64,000 nt of DNA from Beaufortia kweichowensis (Eukaryota; Chordata; Actinopteri; Cypriniformes; Gastromyzontidae). A program made the translations under genes and the position numbers. The stretch covers positions 13,432,721 through 13,496,720 of the forward strand of contig CM032794.1 in the NCBI GenBank assembly GCA_019155185.1. Direction: 5' to 3'. The notes below the pieces were generated by a model, which was not told the DNA's origin, ran no database searches, and worked only from the letters and a program-made list of their open reading frames with translations. Within the stretch, counting starts at the first letter, position 1; every line of letters starts with the position of its first letter. Shown here piece after piece: positions 16,681 through 28,900 of this stretch.

Positions 16681-18770
16681 TGTATGGTAATTTGAAATAT
16701 CTTTGTTCTGACAGTCGACATTTATATTTTTGGCCGCAGAAAATCCACATATTGTAATGAAATTGTAATTAGACATGATTGCTCAATTGATCGATAGGTT
16801 GGTTGTGTATTTTAAGTCTTGTTAAAAGTTGGCAAGTGTATAATATTGCCACAGATATTTCGGGCTACTTTAAGATTACAGTAAAATTGCATTGTGAAGC
16901 TCAGGGAAAATAGCCTGTATATTGTTTTGATGATACATAACTGGATATTATGTAAATATTCAGAATTGACTTGCTGATGGTTTAGAACAAAAGTATACCT
17001 GAGCTGTATCCAGTTGTCAGATCGTTCTGATTGAAATTTTTATTAAAAAGAAGACTTTAGATTTCACATGAACAGAAGTCAGCATTTTTGTTCAAATGAA
17101 TATGTACTGTATGAGCATGTGCTTTGTTAACACGAACATACAAGCATTGCGGACAGATCCCAACCCAATGCTTTGGTGAAACGGCTAGTTTAAATCATAT
17201 TCAGTGAGTCAAGACAATTGGTTTCAACTCAGCAGCTGCAGTGTTCCCCTTCAGGAAGGACTTTTTGCATGCAATTACCTCATATGATTATGTGACATGC
17301 TATTGTCAGACTGTAAAATAGTGAAATAGAAAAGTGATTGATGACCTGTTAATGTTCTTAAGACAAAGATTAACCTAATGCCTTGCCTCGTAATTTTTAG
17401 GGCTGATGCTCACAGCATGAAATATTTCAATAATCGTGAATGTGTAGACAGTGCCTTGCCAAAATAAGGGCCAAAGAGTACTGCAGATATTCAGACACTT
17501 CACACTGTGAACATCCAAATTAATGGCCCTATTACCTCTGTACCCGCAATATATTACACTATTGAATTATAAGGCACGAGAGAAATTGGATTGTACAGCT
17601 CCATGTTCCAGCAATATTTTAGGCTCGCATGAAAACAATTTATTTTAGCAGTCAGTAAAATGTACTGCTTTTTTGTCACATACTAAGTTCACCCAGGCTA
17701 AGATACCCCAGTGTACACAGTGCACTACTCTTATAATATAAACGTTTTAATGTAATATTAGCATGCTGTGTAGTATGCTGCATGGCAATGCGTAGGCCTA
17801 TGCGGAAGACTGTGGTTTTGCTGCTCCCTACTGTCAGACTTCTTGAAGTGCACCGATTCCTTCAAAAGGCACTACTAGACTATGCAAAAATGAAGCTGGA
17901 GCTCAGGAATTCTGGGTTATTGTTTTATGAGGCAAAATATTTACAAAGCTCGAGGCTCATAGTGTTTCACTAAACAGTAAATGCAAGAATATCTCAAACA
18001 CTCACTGGCTGTATTCAAAGCTAAATGTTAAATACAGCCACATGTATTTCACAATAGTCAATGTTGGTCTGAGGTCTTATTTATAACCAATTAATCATGT
18101 ATGAACATATTTTAGTAAGCAGTTATGTATAATAAAATTATAAAATTTTTAAAGCCTGGTGACAATTTAGATTAGCTGGACAAGTTCTTGGCTTTATCGT
18201 GTATGGGCAAATGTATTCTGAGATTATAATTTACAAGGTAAACTTTAGAGTAGGAGTGACTGCACTGAATGTATTTTTTGGCATAATACAATTCCTCACA
18301 GGGCATTTGTCCTCTATACAATCAAACATTTGAAAGGGATTGCATTGAATTTTAGAGCCTAATGCATAATAATTAAGATCAGAAGCAATTTGTATAATAA
18401 TTCAACAATTTGAACATTACATACGGGTAAGGATAATTTTATGGTAATTATCCGTCATTATTACAAATGACCTCAGCAAGCCTTTACTCAAGGCTTGTCT
18501 AAAAGTATAAACTGCTGAAAATGAGGTACTAAACCATTTTTAAAAATGGAATCAATAAATAGGTCTGATTGAAATGAAATGTTAATAAACATGGAAGGAA
18601 TGCTTCATTATGCTAAATCACAGTCAGTCATTAAGACAAAGTATTAGCATGTATTCTTACTACTGGACCATAACTGATCATAAACAATCTACAGCACACA
18701 ACATCTCTCTCTCTTTCTCTCTCTCTATCTGAGTAGTCAGTCTCACTTTTACAGACTCTTTCTCTAACAC
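16681..18770. other. Convergent intergenic interval, anp32a to coro2b
   Basis: AT-rich DNA with no recognisable exon, RNA gene or intact element. Only short spurious ORFs are present. Part may be an extended anp32a 3' UTR. Confidence 0.5.
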
Positions 18771-19767
18771 TACATTTATTTTTTACACTGAATTGTTTCC
18801 ATTTAATATCTGACATGCATCTGTCAGACTGACTTACTTTATTTACCCATGCTGTACAGTTCTCTTAGTTCACTTAATTGTGTCACAGACCCATTGCCTC
18901 TGTAGACTGACATCAACATCTTTAACTCTATACTGCGTACAGTCAATTACGTGAAGCAAACCACAGTGCCCAGCTCATGCTAGTAAAAACCCAATCTTTA
19001 GAGTATAGTCACTTGGATAAATATGATCTATGGTGTATTATTACTTAGCTGCGAGTCTTCTACATGAAATCATCAGTGTGGGTAATACTATAACAAACCT
19101 ATTCAATAGTGAGATGACTGATGTATGTTTAACCTTATTAAAATACTTCTCACATCTGTCTTGATGGGTATGGCTCTATATTGAGTTTATAAAGCTATAT
19201 TCAGATCAATGGCTAATCAGGCAAGGTAAAAAAGAATGAAATAAATAATTCTAACAATTAAATTATAGTAAAGTCTAAAATGATGAGATGATAATGTAAT
19301 TATTAGCTTGTACCAAGTTATTTTAAAAACCAGTCCCATGCAAGACTATAACTCTTGCGGTAAACCTTCATATGCAAGAAAAGCGAGAGAAAAATGATGG
19401 GTAAAAAAGATAAAAAAGGAAAAGAAGCCCTTTCTGTGAACCTTCCTTTAAACCACACATCACTTGTACATCTGAGTTTCACGTTTACTTCCTCGCTTTA
19501 ATCAATCCACTGTGAGAACAGTGGATGAATTAAGTTCTTTTGATGGAGTTTAGTGAACCATCACGCCATTAATGTCTATTCAAAACACAGTAGCTGTAGG
19601 GTCAACACTGAGGGTTAAAGTGAAACACTGCTAAACGAAGACAAGCTCCTGGTCTTCTGAGATCCTGAATATTTGGGTATATTTGAGTGTCCATGTGGAG
19701 TTTCAGCAGTGCTGGGGTCTCCAGCACTGTAGGAGAGGAGAATAACAGAAACAGTCCAGATCCCATG
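18771..19767 (-). other. coro2b: coro2b 3' UTR (probable)
   Basis: Reading on the minus strand from the stop codon at 19768, the first AATAAA signals I see are at 18838-18843 and 18775-18780. That gives a 3' UTR of about 0.9-1.0 kb. A short CT run lies just beyond, at 18706-18727. Confidence 0.45.
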
Positions 19768-19944
19768 TCAAATGCTGCTTCCATTGCTGCTGCTGCTGTT
19801 GTTGTTATTATTGTTGTTGATGTTTGGGCTGTTCCTTATGTTATTGAGCTCAAGCTCAAGCTGTCGGATCTTAACGTCCTTCTGTGTGAGCTCGTCCTTT
19901 AGTCGCCGTAGCTCATCCTGCTGTCTGAAGAACATTCGCAGGAG
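19768..19944 (-). CDS. coro2b: coro2b coding exon 12 with coiled coil and Asn/Ser tail
   Basis: Encodes LLRMFFRQQDELRRLKDEL, a heptad-patterned coiled coil ending LELELNNIRNSP. An Asn run and a Ser run follow, with GSSI at the end and TGA at 19770-19768. Human coronin-2B stops three residues after NSP, so the last stretch is an extension made of AAC/AAT and AGC triplets. Confidence 0.93.
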   Translation of the reverse strand, partial: LLRMFFRQQDELRRLKDELTQKDVKIRQLELELNNIRNSPNINNNNNNNSSSSNGSSI

Positions 19945-22900
19945 CTGTGGAGCACAATGCACACACACATGTATTTTAGTGTCATACATTTTTCTATCAT
20001 ACACACATTTAATACATGTGACTCTTTCTGTGAAAACCAGGCTAAAGTCTCAAAATCAAATTATGAGCATCAAAGTTTGATTTCACCTATAAATATCACT
20101 ATGATTTCAATCTTTGACATTATTACTTAGTCAATAATAAAGATATTAAGATAAAAAAAAGGGTTTTCGCAGGCAGGGTCACATATGTATCACACACCTT
20201 ATGGAGTCCTTTCAATAGGTCAACCACAATTAATCTTCATTGTGTCTTGGTAATAAAATAATCACCTCATTTTCTGTTCGAGGAGGCACATTTTCCAGCA
20301 GGTCAATTCCATTGACCACCATAGCTTTTTTCTCCTTTACAGGGGCTTTGAACACCAGATTGTTGGGTCGAGTGTATCCCTCTTTCAATGACATGAGCAC
20401 AGGTTCTAGATGTGCAAACACAGTCACAGTTCCACTTAGTTAATTTTTGCCTTTTTGAAATTGGATTGTTTTTAATAAATAAATGGGAGCGTTACCTCGG
20501 TTAATTCCACTGAGCCACTCGTCAGCTGAGAGAGCCGGTTCTGTCCCAGCAGTCATGGGGTATATGTCCTCCTGATATGTCTCTGACTGCAAAAAAGGAG
20601 GTCCTGATTACCGTTCTTACACTATTTGCAAAGTTATTATATAGCTTATAGGTTCTTAAGTACATAAGCGCAGAAGGTGATAGTTGCCTAGTGGTTAAAG
20701 CTCTGGGCAGATAATGCAAATGTTGGAGGTTCAATTCAAGGTAAGACAAACATATGGACTCTACAGGGTCACAGAAAGTTTAGAGCTTATCAGGTGGGCT
20801 TGTGTAACCACAAGGCTTCGAAAACAACCACAACCTGTGCTTTGTATAATTCTATGGGTATGAGTTAAACTATTGACTGGGCAACATTTGATTTCTCATT
20901 TTATCTTTATTAATGATAGATGTGGGTTGGTAGATAGAGATCACGGCTGGCTGCATTGAAATTGTGGGGTTGAAAAGATGTAATCACTCCCTTTGCTTTG
21001 ATAATGGGCCAGTCTGCCCCTGCACAGTGTGTGTGTGTGTGTGTGTGTGTAACACAGTGCTTTGTTTCCCACATTAGATATTACATGGCTCGCTACTTTC
21101 ATCTTACTGAGGTGACAGTTACACCAGCAATTCAGGGGTGATGGATTCCTTTGTCAGGTTAGTTGCTTAAAAATTACAATGTTTCAGAGAATACGAACTG
21201 AACCCAAGAACCTCACACAAGAAATGTGTCAAAGACAAACTTTAACCCTCAGTGGAACCATTTCAAACTCTCAATCATTGCAAGACAAGATGAAAACATG
21301 TTATAAGGGAATACAGTGAAGTAACAGTAAGGTAGGTTGAAAGTTTTGCTCACCCTTCTAGGAACGATCATAGAGATCGGCTCAATAAGACCCTTTAGAG
21401 TGACCAACTTATAAAATCTGAAGACCTCACATGCTCTTACATCCAGCCCATGTTTCGGCATCACTCCTATCAGAAAACAACAGATGAAAAGTTAAACAGC
21501 AAGCATTGATGACTGATATTATTTGCCGGTTCCTGTGGCTCAATTAGTAGAGCATTGCATCAGCATCGCAATAACTGTCCGTTTGATTCCCAAGAAACAC
21601 ACACACTGATAAAAATACCTTGAATGCACTGTAAATTTTCTTTAACAATGCATTACACAATACCAAAAATGTCTTTATCGAATGTGAAATTACTGACAAT
21701 TGTAAGTGCTATTGGCCACATAAAGCTGTACATATATACCGACTAGTCATACATACACTGATTGTATCTACATCCGTGTAGTGTGTTCATAGATAGAGGT
21801 AAATTCAGTCTTACCAAGACCTTTCTGAGGTGCAGGGGACCGAAACTCCATGAGATACTGCAAGTAGGGTTTCTCCTGAGTTATCTCATAGTACCGGATG
21901 TTTCCATCACCCTAGAATTACACGGTCTTAGTCAGTTATTTTGATTTTCAAAGTCATTATCTGTCACATTCATGCATTTTTTAATTTGGCATAAGTGCCA
22001 AATTTAAGTGTAAAAATACTATTTGGGGCTTGTGTATTTTGTTGTGTGAACATTATTTGTGTAAGTACATTTAAGAATTCTTATTAGTATGGATTAATGT
22101 GTACCTTGCCTGCTAGATAGAGCATATGTGTGTCTGCATCATAGAAGGGAAAAAGCAGCCCTGAAAGTCCATCAATCTCTTCCTCAACGATGGGCATGGA
22201 CAGATCCTCCTGTCAATGAGAGGTACACATAACTTTACAAAACAAGACTTTTTCCTAAAAATGAAGAGTGTTTTTTGTAGTAGTGTATTATTCATACACA
22301 ATAAATAGCATGACTGCACCATTAAGTCTTGAAGAGAGCAGTTTTTACCCCTTTAACAAATTTTTTAAGAGACAAGACTTTCACAGAACCTCAGCAATGA
22401 ACTGTTGGTAAGGACAAAGCGGCTACATCAAATATTCTCTCCCCACTGCAGCGGGGTGTAGATGTTTAGCTGGAACAATGAATGTGATTATCAGACAGTA
22501 ATTACAGGGAAGGAGCAGAGAAGAAAACATAATGACTTTCAAAGGGGTAATATCTTCAGGGCAATGTGGACATCAGGGATAATATGTATTTCTGGATGAG
22601 TTTTGGGAATTAATCGCATAGAAAACACACAGACACGCACACACAAGCTGTCCTCACCTGGTCCCAGAGAGCAATCTGCCGTGTGTTCCAGCGAGACACA
22701 CCCGTGGTTAGGAGTCGCTTCATGTTGCCTAGGAACACAACACGATTCACTTTGTGGTTCTTAAAATTCGCCTCCTGCTTGAGAATATAAAATGAAAAGT
22801 ACAAAATATTTCATAATGCATTTTAAAACAAGGTAACAAACAATGTAAAAATAAATTAAATATATACATAAGCCGGGTTAATCTGATACCCTGAATATCG

Positions 22901-25900
22901 TTTTCTTTAATGTGAATGAATGAATATTTGACTGTGACTAATGCACACCTGTAGCACTTTGCCAGAGCGAGGCTCAATGACACGCAGTTTCTTGTCCTTG
23001 CAGCTGGTGGCCAGCAGGCTTCCGTCAGTGTTAAAAGACATGCAGAGGATCACGTCAGTGTGGCAGTCAATCATTTTCACCGGCTCTCCGATCTCAAGAT
23101 TCCAGATCAGGATCTGGAGGGAGAAAACAAGGATCAAACGTTAAATACAACTCAGGCTTATTATAGGACTTTCTGTTTAGGCTGATATTTGAAAATTATC
23201 AAATAAATTCTGTTGCTTTTATTAAATGTAAAAATGTCAAATCATGTTGCAAAAGACTTCATTACCTTGTAGTCATAGCCAGCACTGAAGAGAATCCCAC
23301 TTGTGGTTGGATGCCACTCTATGAGACCCACACGCCTGCTGTGGCCATACAGTTCTAATACAGCCTCTGTCAAATTCCTTCTCAGTCCACTATCGGGAAT
23401 TTCCCATATTCGCACCTGACACATTGGTATTATAAAGAATTTACAAAGTATAGTAAGTAATGGCATGTTGCTCAAGAGATATAGTCATAAACCAGGAAAC
23501 TGTGAAGTAAAGTGAGGGTATATGTGGGGGTCCATCTAAAAATAGTTTTGCAATAATGACTGGTGAACTGTACATTATCCTACTAAAGCTGCCGAGCAAA
23601 TAAATAAACAAATGAAATTATTATGTAAAAAGAATGAAAAAATATTCAGAGTCTAGAATGCCACAATTGACCAATATCAAGTATACCAGAGAACCATGTA
23701 AAAATATTGTTTTTTGTATAATGCAATACCACTTTTAGAGCCACTTTTGGCATTTTTTTTGTAAAATAATGTATTTTTCAATTTTGTAATGCAAAATTAT
23801 TGAATGCAACATCTAATAGATGTTTATTAGACATTTATTTATTCATGTCTTTTTTTACTTTTCTTGTCGTTGTTAATAATCGCTTTAGCGTCCCTAAGCA
23901 AAACATTTAACCCCAGGTTGCTCCAGGGGGATTGTTATTGTCCCTGGAACAGATTTATTCTGGCAACCTTATATGAACTTCCACTGAACTTATATGAAAA
24001 AAATCCACTGAAAATGGCAGTGTGGCGATAAACAAAGATTCTGTTTAATTTAGATTTTTGGTCCTATTTAACTGTCACCGTTTCACAGTTTATTTCATTA
24101 TTCCCTTTAATATTTTATAGTTGAATTATAACTATCATATAACTATAACTATATTTTAATAAAAAGGTCTAAAACTCTTTTTTCTAAAACATTTTAACAT
24201 AAACTAAAAATAAACAATAAACATTAACTAAAAAAAGAATGTTATTTATAAAATACCCAAAATAAAATGTTAAGAAAAATATAAAAATATAAAAAAATTG
24301 TACATGTATTTTTTTTCACCAACATAAAGAGTATGCTGGATTATGTCTATTAACACAGCCAACTGTAACTTGACTGGTAAGAGTGTGGATTTAAAGTGAG
24401 TGTGGAAGATCATGGGTTTGATTGAATTTGGGATTGTAATGCACATACTCATACAAAAAATGATGCTGACTAATCTGTTACACACTAAGCATACTCACAG
24501 AAGAGTCTTCTGAACAAGAAGCGATTATGTTGTCATGAAAAGGATTCCATTTAATGTCCAGCACGTTGCCTTGGTGACCGCAGACCTTTGGATAGTGAGG
24601 TTCAATACGACCAAACTGTGGGGAAAAAAAATCACAGGTTATCAAAAGACACGAATGCATAGACATTGTAATGCACAGAAATGTCCACTGTGTGGCGCTA
24701 CTTAACTACAGTTTATTCAGACATCAGTATTCAGGATGTCGGTCATGATGTCATAAATGTTTGATGTCACTTTAGTCCATTGACCTCCTTCTAAAGTCCT
24801 ATGGGATTTGCAGTTTAGGTCATGCATGACTGAAGCTTGAATGGGTCAGTTAAGAAAGATTGTTCTATATCTAAAGATGAGTTTTCATGCAGTCCAATGG
24901 GATAACATGATTTTTTTGGTCAGGAGACCAAATTATAGGACTGTGTGTGTTTTCTTTATCGCATTTGTTAAAGCAGTGAACTCACGACAGATTGGATGGC
25001 ACACACTGACATCTAAGGTCTCTGTGCTATTTTGCGAGATATATATGATTAAAACCATGTCTGTGGTTTGTTCTGTATTAAATGATTGCATTAAATTAGC
25101 ACAGAGATTGCTCAAGGGGAGTGGTGAATTTAATAGAATTTTCCTGGGTGAGAATGTTAAAATGTCTTTGATTTCCCATAGGAGGTCAAAAGAAGAAGAA
25201 CAAATTAAACATGAAAGATTATAAAATGCCAAGTTACACAATTAGCTTATACAATACTTGAGGATTTCTGTTTCTTTTTTATCCAATGTAAAAAAGTGTT
25301 TTCTTAGACTACATAGCATTGATCCTGTGCCTACTCATAAAAATATATCATCAAAGCTTCTTAAAGGGGTCAGATCATAAGAAATAAACATTATGCTAAT
25401 GATGCTGGGTTACAAGATTTTATCCCATTAGAAAAAAGGTGTAATGAGGAGAAATCAGAATAGATTATAAATCATAAACGCCAGAACAACCCAACCCATA
25501 TGAATTTCCAGCTACTGTTTTAGATCTGGACTGAAAGAACACATAAACATAAGTATGATATGACATGATATTACATTAATGATCTTTATTATTATTTTAT
25601 TAATGTTCGTTCATGCAATTGTTTATGTTAATATGTTGGCCAAACATCATGCAACATTTAACACACTGTATAAACAGACTGTGAAATCCCAGGTTTGTTA
25701 CTGTCTGAGATTTTACACTCAGAAATAAAAGGAGATGGGGTAATAATATACAGTATGTAGCCACACCCCCATTGTGAGTGAAAAAAGTCACGTGATGACA
25801 ATATTCATGATGTCAGTGGATGTGCCTTAAGTCTTAGCACTGGCAAATTGAATATTCCTAACAAAAGCTTTTTACTTTCCAAATAGATGTTGAATACAAT

Positions 25901-28900
25901 AAATAGACATCTTACAAATTTATCTCTTATGTCCAGACTACTGCTTGCATTTGAGCACCCACTCACAGACATGACTCACTGGCTGTTCTAGACTGCAAGT
26001 GGCAGAGATCATTTTTCTATAAATGCACCATATTATGTCATGTGTAGACAGTATATAAGACAGTATAAACAAGAATATATAAAGTGCATTATTTTGCTTT
26101 TGATTCAGCCATGACTGGCCAGTGCTCCTCCGTTATGTTTGGGCTAAGGTCTTGGCTCTTCAATAGTATTCAGCATATTCCAAGTCTAAACTTTTCCATA
26201 GTTCCCGAATACAGTTATGAGTAAAGGGCATTTCAGTTCTCTGAGCTTATTGTATTATGCCAGCTAAGGCATTATAAAAATGGGTGTGGGTCTAATAAAA
26301 AGAGCTTTTAGGCCTGTTAAGGTAGTCTGAACTGGCTGGCTGGTTTCATATCAGTGTTACCAGATGGCCCAGACTCCCTCTTATGTGTTTATTTGTGTCT
26401 ATAGCTCTTTGCGTGCCTGCTTGTGCCTTTTAATTAGAGTTCTATATTGTTTTTAAAATTCTGATACCATGCTAAACTGTTTTGTGCACAACTTCACACA
26501 TACCATTCAAAACAATTGTGTCGGCAGCTGCCTGGCAGGTCAATGGAACAAACTGTATTTCCAAATGGTTAAACAGTTAATGATGACATCATCGCGAATA
26601 CCACAGTGTTCTATTCATTCTGCTTTTTTTCTCCTTCCATGCGCCATCTCATCGTGGTTTCTGTATGCAGTTTCCATTCCACAACTGAAGCTTCTTTGTC
26701 ATACAAAGAATTCTGTTTCAAAGGCCAATGTCCTGCCACTGTATTGCTCCCATATGTCTGAATCTCTCTTGGAAAACGTTAATCCCTAAGCAGTCAGTTG
26801 TCCCTGTAATAATGGCTTAGGACATTTTTTGACCTTTAAGACTCAAACATATGGCCTTGGTTGGATTAAAATTACAAGATAGATGTAAAGACCATATTGC
26901 TTATAGGATGATCATATCTATAATGTATGTCAATACATGTAGAATATCATTGAGTTGCCAAAGTTATCACAAGTTCTTATCAATAATAATTTTCCTGTTG
27001 CATAATTGGTAAAATATGGCAGCAAGATTATTGGTTTGATGCACAAACTAATAAAAATTTAAAGACTGAATGCACTGAAATGCATTCTATCAATGCTATT
27101 GATTATCATATATATATAAGGTAACTGATTTTAAACTTTTGTCAGTTGTTGAATAGATTCACAACATATACTTTGTTGACAAATGCTTCTATGCCAAATT
27201 TCAATAATGTCACATCACCGCTAGACAGAGAAAGAAAAATAGAAAGACAAATGAGATGAGGAAAAAACAAACCAAACGTAGTATCTTTAGAAACACATAC
27301 TGTAAGCGGAAGTCAACTGCTCTTTCAAGGCCTGGGAGCCCAGCTGGAGTTACAAACTCTGTAGAATGAGCACATTAAGAGCACAATGCTGACCTTCCAT
27401 ATCACACATTAACTGGATGACTTCGAATGTTCATCACAAAAGTGCTATTGATAGTTTCTCCAATTTGGCTGAGACCGTGAGCAAGGGTCTGCAGGCACAC
27501 TGGGAAGTCTAGCGTGACCGGATGCACCCAAGATGAGGGATAGAAGAATAGACAGAATAAAGAGAGGAGATGACTGGGGGAATATCTGGACATCAGAGGC
27601 TGTATGCAACAATCTCATTGTCATATGAATGAGAAATGGTTTTGTGTGCGTGTCATTCTTTCTGTTTGCGCTCCTCATGCAGTACAGTCACTTGCTGGGT
27701 GCTGGAATTTGGAGTGAGGCAGGCAAATTCTCCAACACCGCATTGAGTTTTTAACATAAAAGCTACTTAATCTTGAGAAATTCAACTTTTGCATGCTATC
27801 TCTGCTATACTGATATTTGTCTTTCAAGCCAAAGCAAAAGATTAGCAAATCTTGATTGCAGGATTTATAGCTAAATCCTTAACAAAATGAAAGTCTGGTT
27901 TGAAATAATTACATGTAGCTTTGCATTATATTATGGCCCTAATGGGTTAATGCATGGATGTCATTTATGACTAATGAGGTCTCTGCAAAATAGTAATGTC
28001 AATGTCATTAGCCAGGATGTTACAGCTTCCAGTCCTTGTCCAATTTAAAGCATTAAAGACAGAGATCAAAGGGCATCTGCTTTCTGTCCATTAAGACTTT
28101 TACTCAGCATGTAAACAGTGTTAAGGAGAATTTTGAGACCTTGTGCTGGAGTAGCCACTAGAGCAAGGTTTATAGAGATAACACTGTGTTCTTTACAGAA
28201 AACAGCAATATACAGCTAACTTTATAGTTAATAGGGCAATAGCAACAGCATAACGTTATATAGGTAATGAGCTAGAATGTCTGTGTAAGTATTGCTGCTT
28301 TCTGTAAGTGGAATCTAAACCATGCAGGAAAAATACAGCCCACACCACAACAGAGTCAACTAAAGAGTGAGAGAGGCTTTCTGGTTCTTTTAGTGTGTAC
28401 CACATGTGCACTTGTTCATTTATAAACTGGGTAAGGAATGACTCATCACTGTGCTGTGGACTAAGCATATATTGGTGTGCATATATTATGCACACCAATT
28501 AGCGAAAATGTAAATTCATGCATCAGTATTTCTCTGTGCATTTTGTATTGTTATCAAAGAATACGAACATGCTCATCAGCATTAGGGTTGTGGTGTGTAC
28601 ACTTTTGACCTTGTGTTTGACTGAAAATGTGTTTCAGATTACTACTCTGACATTTATTTGTAAAATAGACAAATAGGAAAATAAAGACAATTCTTTTTAA
28701 GGAGAAAAGTGTCAAATGTATATTCAATAAATTGTGTATTGTATTATTAATTTTTAATAAATAACCATTATTATTATTATTATTATTAATAAACCATATT
28801 GTTTGACTGGAAATTTACGCTATACAAAACAACTCTTGTGTGAAAACAACTGCTAAATTACTAAATATAACCGTTTTTGTATTCGCAGTTTACAGATGAT

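Noticed and set aside
25360..25800. 'ttaaaggggtca' stretch like a common cyprinid repeat
   Set aside because: Only the first 15-20 bases agree with the family as I remember it, and the boundaries cannot be drawn.
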